Positions 58,248-64,000 of a stretch of DNA of 64,000 bases are shown here, piece after piece; the stretch's first letter is position 1; each line of letters begins with the position of its first letter. The translations under genes were made by a program, and so were the position numbers. Source of the DNA: Chloroflexi bacterium TSY (lineage in GTDB: Bacteria > Chloroflexota > Anaerolineae > Caldilineales > Caldilineaceae); assembly GCA_019217005.1 (NCBI GenBank), contig JAHBNG010000025.1:83395-147394 (forward strand), given 5' to 3'. The notes beneath the pieces were generated by a model. It was not told the origin of the DNA, ran no database searches, and was given only the letters and a program-made list of their open reading frames with translations.

Positions 58248-59447
58248 TTACCAATACCACCACACTACTCCAATCGCGTTGACAAAAACGCCAATAAGAA
58301 TCATACCTCGCATCATCCAGCCAACCCGTTTGCCAGTCGCGAGGGCCAACAGAATCATAACTGGAACCATGAAATCCAGACTAAAACGATAGCCAAATTG
58401 CCAGTAGCCCGTATTATAATAGAGAGTCAACGGCACAATCAGCAGCAAAACCGCCATCCATGCACCAAGAATCAGTGGCGTCCGCCCGCGCGCGAAGACC
58501 AGATAGAGCAATGCGGGTGTCGTGATAAATAGACTGAGTCCGTAAGGGTTGATGCCCGGTCGTCCGCTTTCGGTGAGCGGTAAGGCAAAGAGCATTGCAT
58601 GCAAATTGCGCCAGAAGAAATGCGGGTGAAACTGACCATAGATCTCCAAGTCCTCAACCATCAACGAAGACACATTCATGGTTGTGTAGCCGAACTCCAA
58701 CGGGTCGTCAAAGCGCACCAAATTATAGCCCAATAAGGCCACGACAATAAGCGCCATTGGCACAGCAGACAAAATCGCCCACTGAATCCAGCTTCGCCAC
58801 TCGAAGGCGTTTGTTTCATCGCTGTTCCCATTTGTTTGATGCATTGCGGCAATGCCAAGTAGAAGTGGCGAGGTCAAGGCAACATTGGGGCGGGCAAGCA
58901 TGGCAATTCCCAGGGCCAGTCCTGCTAACCAAGCGGGTCTCCGCTCAATCGCGAACCAGACTGCCAGTGCAATAAAGGTAATAGTGCAGATTTGGGCCAC
59001 AAACCAGACGCTGCCAGCTGTCGCCATATACCAGTGTACGGAACCCAACCCAAATAGAAGCGTCAGCCATAGATTACTTTGCCTATCTAAATGACTCCAT
59101 CCACGCGCCGCAAGTGCGTTCAATAGAACGTAGACAAATGCCACATTTAAGCCACCAAAGAAGGTTGAAAAGAGAACCGTGTTTGTGCCAGCTGCACCAC
59201 GCAACGCGACAATGGGAAGCATCAACAAAGCCGGCAAGGGTGGAAAGGCCAAGAACCACTGACCTTGATACATTGTAAGATCGAGCGTAGCGGACGGAGC
59301 AGCTAGATAGAGATGCCCATTCAGCCAGGCTTCGGCCAATTCATGAAAATAGGCCGCGCTGGGGGTCGAACCATTTCTACCTAAAAGAGCCGTCCCCCAA
59401 TAAAGACTCCAGAAGAGAAGGAAAATTACGATTGTGCGAAAGAACAT
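58248..59447 (-). CDS. Polytopic membrane protein, glycosyltransferase-39/PMT-like
   Basis: 399 aa with about ten membrane helices. The N-terminus (FFRTIVIFLLFWSLYWGTAL) leads to an outer loop with YFHELAEAWLNGHLYLAAPS. A cytoplasmic turn reads WFAIERRPAWLAGLALGIAM, and later loops have TLYYNTGYWQFGYRFSLDFM. This layout resembles lipid-linked-sugar glycosyltransferases of GT39/GT83 type; the first acidic pair is weak, so the enzymatic role is unproven. It ends convergently with the Fe-S gene; the 268-bp gap holds the triple palindrome. Confidence 0.7.
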   Translation of the reverse strand: MFFRTIVIFLLFWSLYWGTALLGRNGSTPSAAYFHELAEAWLNGHLYLAAPSATLDLTMYQGQWFLAFPPLPALLMLPIVALRGAAGTNTVLFSTFFGGLNVAFVYVLLNALAARGWSHLDRQSNLWLTLLFGLGSVHWYMATAGSVWFVAQICTITFIALAVWFAIERRPAWLAGLALGIAMLARPNVALTSPLLLGIAAMHQTNGNSDETNAFEWRSWIQWAILSAVPMALIVVALLGYNLVRFDDPLEFGYTTMNVSSLMVEDLEIYGQFHPHFFWRNLHAMLFALPLTESGRPGINPYGLSLFITTPALLYLVFARGRTPLILGAWMAVLLLIVPLTLYYNTGYWQFGYRFSLDFMVPVMILLALATGKRVGWMMRGMILIGVFVNAIGVVWWYW

Positions 59448-59545
59448 AGATTAATCGGTTGTGGATAGAAGACGTGGATCGTTGATGGTTGATAGTGGAT
59501 AGTAAGAACCGTGCGCAGCGAGCTCACTTTATTGGCCAAAACGGG

Positions 59546-59619
59546 AGTGTGTCCCAACGTGTGTAAATGCAGCGGTTCTCTGACTGAGCAGTGTTCATTT
59601 ACACACGTTGGGACACACT
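59546..59619. repeat. Palindromic repeat family R1 (copy e, best preserved)
   Basis: AGTGTGTCCCAACGTGTGTA and TACACACGTTGGGACACACT form a 20-bp perfect stem; loop TGCAGCGGTTCTCTGACTGA. Upstream of the membrane-protein gene. Confidence 0.8.
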
Positions 59620-59760
59620 CATCAAATCAGTAATCGAAACAGCGTATGCGGAGTATAGCCGTTTTCGTGGCGATTTGCCAGTCGTTTGCCAGACGAGAAC
59701 ATTCTGATTCCACAACTACCGTGGCCATTATCTCTTGCCATCCACAATCCACTAACCATC

Positions 59761-59901
59761 TACTATAGATGTTCAGATAATGCTTTTCCACACGAAACAG
59801 TAGCTTGTCAGCATTTTAGCTGGTCAGCTCGTCAGCTCTCTGGCTGACCGGCTGAAATGCCATCAACGACAAGAAAATCTTTTTCTGAAAGGCTATATCT
59901 A
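59761..59901. repeat. Repeat family R6 (copy b, inverted)
   Basis: Inverse of 43795-43930 with about 85% identity by eye; central GCTGACCGGCTGAAATGC. It abuts the aldo/keto reductase pseudogene. Confidence 0.75.
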
Positions 59902-60873
59902 CTACCGACTGTCACTTTTCAACTCTAACCAAGCAATTTCTTCTGGTGTCAACGTGAGAGAAGAGGCTTCGGCGTTTGCTCGGAATTCATTACGATTGCG
60001 ACAGCCGACCAGTGCAAAGACATTCAGCGGGTGATTGAGCACATATGCAACCGCGATCTGAGGAATGCTCAATCCATTCTCATCTGCCAATATTTTTTTA
60101 CGCGATCAAGCCGTTGAAAGTTCTCTTCTGTGCAGTAACAATCAACGCATAGTTTGTCCCAGTAAGCCTCGAATGTATCGAGGTTATCGCGTTCAAAGCG
60201 ACCGCTAAAGAAGCCACTTGCTAGACTCGACCAGGTAAAGAGAGGCATCTGTTGCGACAGATACCAAGCCCGATCTTCTGCTCTATCTGGAGCACTGATG
60301 CTAATACAGTCGGCCCAGGGTTCTTTCCGCTGAACCGCCAAGCTAAAATTGGGGCTACTCGCAACAAAAGGTTGTAATCCATTGGCTTCTGCATACTCAT
60401 TGACTTCTTGAATCCGCTTTGCCGACCAGTTGGATCCCCCCAAACACGCCAATCCGTCCAGCAGTATGATGTTCGTTTAACGCCTCGACGATTGGGCCAA
60501 CTGGCACATCTGGGTCGTCACGATGCAGCAGATAAATGTCGATAAAGTCGGTCTGTAAACGTGCCAGCGAATCATGAATGTCAGACGCAATATCAAAAGG
60601 GGTGACGCGTTTGCGATCTCGGCTGTGGTGTGCGCCTTTGCCAATAATGTTTACCTGGTCACGGTTGTCGCGTTCTTGCATCCAGCACCCAAGCGTCCGT
60701 TCACAGTCGCCTCCTCCATAGCCATGAGCCGTATCAAACGTGTTCCCACCTTGCTCCATAACACCATCGAGCAGATCAAAGCTCTCATCCAATCGTTCGG
60801 TGCCCAACATCATTGTTCCCTGAACCAAACGCGAAACAGGGTTACGAACCCCTGGAATATTATCTTGTTGCAT
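59902..60873 (-). pseudogene. Aldo/keto reductase, left copy, two indel frameshifts
   Basis: Same gene as 62973-63941 in inverse orientation. An extra G in a G run (forward GGATCCCCCCAAAC, 60434-60447) breaks it at GRIGVFGG, and two extra A in an A run (forward TATTTTTTTACG, near 60098) break it at LDRVKILADE. No substitution noticed elsewhere. See the right copy for function. Confidence 0.9.
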
Positions 60874-60876
60874 AAA

Positions 60877-62363
60877 CTTTACTTTCTGGTAAAAGAAAAG
60901 AGATGAGAAATGTGACAAAAGCGGTTAGCAGTTCATCCTAAAGGTAGAGAACCCAAAAAGGAGGAAGGAATGCTAACCGCGCCAGAAATAACTATAGCAG
61001 TACTGATGAATGTATTGCAAGTAACGCCGATGGGAACAAACGTAAATGTAATGCGTCTGATGTGGGCAATGCTGAATGGGTCGTTTCTGAAAAGTCGAGG
61101 AGCAATCCATAGCGCATTGAAAGAAAGCGGGTTTGAAGATGAGGAGCTCCGGCGAAGCTGGTGGAGCTCGATGGATCATGGGATATCACAAGTCTGCTGG
61201 GGTCGTGGCAAGAAGAAGTGGAAAGGGAATGGGAGGCAAAAAAGTTAGAAGGATACCGAGTGAAAAGCATAGATATCACAGGGTTCTGGCGACCGAAGCT
61301 GCAAGGAAAGTGAACCGACTCTATAACTCAACGGCTCGTCGGGCATTGCCCGCGCTCATCTTTAGTGATGATAAGCTCGGGGGAGATAGGCGGGAAGCGA
61401 GTGCCACTGCTCAAGGCAATCATGAGATGCACGGTTGGAACAAAGGAAAGTGAGTTTCGGAAAAAGCTGCTGACAGAGACGAAGAAATCACTGGAGTCAG
61501 ACGAAGTGGCGGTGGTCGATGCCGGGTTTACAATCAGAGAAATGCTAGAAAGCGGCATAGACCGATTTGTCCTGCGGGAAGCGATTAACTGCACAGTGCG
61601 CCGCAATGAGTTCCCCAAACGCAAAGAAAAAGGCAGACCACCTGAATATGGTGATATTGTGCGTCCGCTCTCTCGATGCTATAAGGGAAAGCGACTCGAG
61701 GCTACAACTCCGGACTCGTCTGGTCGCTTTCTCTATAGTGGTCGCCTGATTTGCTATCAAGCATGGCACAATCTCGTCCCCAGAACAACCAAGGTGGATA
61801 CAGCCAACCGTACCTACTCGATTTACGTCATTCAGGATCCGGCCTACAACACACCTTTGGTTTTGGCGACCGTTATGACTTTGCAGCCTGAAACCATTTA
61901 TCTTGTCTACCTGGAACGCTGGCCTGTTGAACATCCCCCCCTTGGCTTCCAAGCAGATGATTGGCTTACATCGTCAATTTGTTCATGCCGATGAGGCTTG
62001 TTTCCGCTTACCTGAACTGGGGCTGCTTGCTGGCAATCTTCTTTCCCATTTAGCCGCTTCTCTTCCTCCCATACCGACTGGCTACTGGGATCGAGAGCCT
62101 CAATCCACTCCCGGCAGGCTGCGCCGTGTTCTCTCGAGTGCTCTTTTTCCAACTCCTGACCAACTCGACCCTGACTTTCGGAAAAAGGCCTCGGTTTCAC
62201 ACCATTTCCCTAAAGGCGTTCTCGCTCATCGCCGCCTCAATGCCGCTGCTTAAACTAGCCGAGCACTATTTTTACATTTTATCCCGTTTTTTCAGGGTGG
62301 ATTCTTTTTTCCGCCCCCTTTCGGTTTGCCCTTTGTCACTCAAGCCTTTACCAGAAAGTAAAG
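60877..62363 (+). mobile_element. IS element 'ISx' copy C (1487 bp)
   Basis: Ends CTTTACTTTCTGGTAAA / TTTACCAGAAAGTAAAG. It starts 3 bp upstream of the left reductase start codon. Its right end joins directly to an inverted partial copy of itself (62364), so no target duplication can be read. Confidence 0.88.
60970..62253 (+). pseudogene. DDE transposase of ISx copy C, frameshifted
   Basis: MLTAPEITIAVLMNVLQVTP at the start, behind GGAGGAAGGA. A shift near 61170 (5 bases missing relative to the inverted copy), another near 61365, and the seven-C run at 61935-61941 split it. VDAGFTIREMLESGIDRFVL, VDTANRTYSIYVIQDPAYNT and RWPVEHPPLASKQ mark the core. Confidence 0.82.
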
Positions 62364-62969
62364 TCAGCAGCTTTTTCCGAAACTCACTTTCCTTTGTTCC
62401 AACCGTGCATCTCATGATTGCCTTGAGCAGTGGCACTCGCTTCCCGCCTATCTCCCCCGAGCTTATCATCACTCCAAAGATGAGCGCGGGCAATGCCCGA
62501 CGAGCCGTTGAGTTATAGAGTCGGTTCACTTTCCCTTGCAGCTTCGGTCGCCAGAACCCTGTGATATCTATGCTTTTCACTCGGTATCCTTCTAACTTTT
62601 TTGCCTCCCATTCCCCTTTCCACTTCTTCTTGCCACGACCCCAGCAGACTTGTGATATCCCATGATCCATATCGAAAGCTCCACCAGCTTCGCCGGAGCT
62701 CCTCATCTTCAAACCCGCTTTCTTTCAATGCGCTATGGATTGCTCCTCGACTTTTCAGAAACGACCCATTCAGCATTGCCCACATCAGACGCATTACATT
62801 TACGTTTGTTCCCATCGGCGTTACTTGCAATACATTCATCAGTACTGCTATAGTTATTTCTGGCGCGGTTAGCATTCCTTCCTCCTTTTTGGGTTCTCTA
62901 CCTTTAGGATGAACTGCTAACCGCTTTTTGTCACATTTCTCATCTCTTTTCTTTTACCAGAAAGTAAAG
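62364..62969 (-). mobile_element. Partial ISx copy D (5' 600 bp, inverted)
   Basis: Reverse complement of the first 600 bp of copy C, ending with terminal repeat TTTACCAGAAAGTAAAG at 62969. It contains the start of a transposase frame (minus strand, ATG 62875) that is cut at 62364. Confidence 0.88.
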
Positions 62970-62972
62970 TTT

Positions 62973-63941
62973 ATGCAACAAGATAATATTCCAGGGGTTC
63001 GTAACCCTGTTTCGCGTTTGGTTCAGGGAACAATGATGTTGGGCACCGAACGATTGGATGAGAGCTTTGATCTGCTCGATGGTGTTATGGAGCAAGGTGG
63101 GAACACGTTTGATACGGCTCATGGCTATGGAGGAGGCGACTGTGAACGGACGCTTGGGTGCTGGATGCAAGAACGCGACAACCGTGACCAGGTAAACATT
63201 ATTGGCAAAGGCGCACACCACAGCCGAGATCGCAAACGCGTCACCCCTTTTGATATTGCGTCTGACATTCATGATTCGCTGGCACGTTTACAGACCGACT
63301 TTATCGACATTTATCTGCTGCATCGTGACGACCCAGATGTGCCAGTTGGCCCAATCGTCGAGGCGTTAAACGAACATCATACTGCTGGACGGATTGGCGT
63401 GTTTGGGGGATCCAACTGGTCGGCAAAGCGGATTCAAGAAGTCAATGAGTATGCAGAAGCCAATGGATTACAACCTTTTGTTGCGAGTAGCCCCAATTTT
63501 AGCTTGGCGGTTCAGCGGAAAGAACCCTGGGCCGACTGTATTAGCATCAGTGCTCCAGATAGAGCAGAAGATCGGGCTTGGTATCTGTCGCAACAGATGC
63601 CTCTCTTTACCTGGTCGAGTCTAGCAAGTGGCTTCTTTAGCGGTCGCTTTGAACGCGATAACCTCGATACATTCGAGGCTTACTGGGACAAACTATGCGT
63701 TGATTGTTACTGCACAGAAGAGAACTTTCAACGGCTTGATCGCGTAAAAATATTGGCAGATGAGAATGGATTGAGCATTCCTCAGATCGCGGTTGCATAT
63801 GTGCTCAATCACCCGCTGAATGTCTTTGCACTGGTCGGCTGTCGCAATCGTAATGAATTCCGAGCAAACGCCGAAGCCTCTTCTCTCACGTTGACACCAG
63901 AAGAAATTGCTTGGTTAGAGTTGAAAAGTGACAGTCGGTAG
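62973..63941 (+). CDS. Aldo/keto reductase
   Basis: 322 aa from ATG 62973. TMMLGTERLDESFDLLDGVM, GNTFDTAHGYGGGDCERTLG (catalytic Asp and Tyr), IIGKGAHHS (Lys) and DIYLLHRDDPDVPVG (His) give the AKR tetrad. VFGGSNWSAKRIQEVN, SSLASGFFSGRF and VFALVGCRNRNEFRANAEAS complete the (alpha/beta)8 barrel and the NADP-binding end. Resembles AKRs that act on sugars or other carbonyls, soluble, NADPH-dependent. The start is three bases from ISx copy D, so the native promoter is gone or supplied by the element. Intact, unlike the left copy. Confidence 0.92.
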   Translation: MQQDNIPGVRNPVSRLVQGTMMLGTERLDESFDLLDGVMEQGGNTFDTAHGYGGGDCERTLGCWMQERDNRDQVNIIGKGAHHSRDRKRVTPFDIASDIHDSLARLQTDFIDIYLLHRDDPDVPVGPIVEALNEHHTAGRIGVFGGSNWSAKRIQEVNEYAEANGLQPFVASSPNFSLAVQRKEPWADCISISAPDRAEDRAWYLSQQMPLFTWSSLASGFFSGRFERDNLDTFEAYWDKLCVDCYCTEENFQRLDRVKILADENGLSIPQIAVAYVLNHPLNVFALVGCRNRNEFRANAEASSLTLTPEEIAWLELKSDSR

Positions 63942-64000
63942 TAGATATAGCCTTTCAGAAAAAGATTTTCTTGTCGTTGATGGCATTTCAGCCGGTCAGC
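63942..64000. repeat. Repeat family R6 (copy c, cut by window end)
   Basis: AGCCTTTCAGAAAAAGATTT ... CATTTCAGCCGGTCAGC, identical to the inverse of 59843-59901. Confidence 0.75.

Larger units (their letters stand above)
59843..64000. repeat. Large inverted repeat: arms 59843-61474 and 62363-64000
   Basis: The right arm is the reverse complement of the left over some 1.63 kb (the R6 repeat, aldo/keto reductase and 5' part of ISx). The loop of about 890 bp is the rest of ISx. The arm continues past the window end. All differences I noticed are 1-5-base indels (for example 6 versus 5 G near 60440, 7 versus 5 A near 60098). Confidence 0.88.

Overview
This 64-kb window looks like accessory chromosome of an environmental bacterium. 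Chloroflexota (Caldilineae/Anaerolineae-like) is my best guess. The basis is protein style: lipoprotein-anchored peptide-binding proteins with SDA-rich linkers, a YtcJ-type amidohydrolase, a class III aminotransferase beside alanine dehydrogenase, MsrPQ, and a reductive-dehalogenase-like ferredoxin. This is recognition from memory, not a search. No rRNA, tRNA, CRISPR array, reverse transcriptase or phage structural gene was seen. || Layout: 0-6.8 kb holds small-molecule metabolism genes on the minus strand (VOC protein end, amidohydrolase, D-cysteine desulfhydrase-like enzyme, GNAT/TauE pair, HNH module, ureidoglycolate-lyase-like protein). 6.9-14.7 kb is a dipeptide/oligopeptide ABC operon that has been damaged: its fused ATPase is broken by a 155-bp element, and 2.3 kb of foreign sequence lies between the two permease genes. 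15.0-18.7 kb encodes an arginine-deiminase-fold enzyme, alanine dehydrogenase and an aminotransferase with one in-frame amber codon. 19-25 kb carries an SH3b protein, a UvrD-like helicase and a CHAT-EAD1-FGE fusion protein. 25.7-29 kb has an FMN reductase and a Phd/PIN toxin-antitoxin pair whose toxin is cut by two mobile elements. 29.7-35.8 kb is a second, intact Opp/Dpp operon. 35.8-42 kb is an IS cluster (an ISAzo13-like element and two head-to-head IS110 elements). 42.5-47 kb holds a small secreted protein, a 2Fe-2S ferredoxin, msrP-msrQ and a PlsC acyltransferase. 47.3-50.1 kb is an IS4/IS701-like element split by an IS630 element. 50.1-58 kb is a housekeeping run (methyltransferase, pth, mfd, arfB, Fe-S protein). 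58.2-64 kb ends with a membrane protein and a large inverted repeat holding two copies of an aldo/keto reductase around a transposon. || The dominant theme is mobile DNA. Exact target-site duplications (TSDs) restore the frame of the broken HNH, PIN and IS4/IS701 genes, so these are real insertions. At least eight families of short dispersed palindromes fill the spacers. || Strongest candidates for new biology: (i) the CHAT-EAD1-FGE protein at 22834-25110, whose C-terminus has the codon signature of a diversity-generating-retroelement variable region; (ii) a pair of diverged IS110 elements whose upstream regions show compensatory changes in a predicted structured RNA (bridge-RNA candidates); (iii) the 155-bp MITE family; (iv) the triple 14-bp palindromes at 58.04-58.11 kb. 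The 59.8-64 kb inverted repeat may be an assembly artefact and should be checked before it is interpreted.
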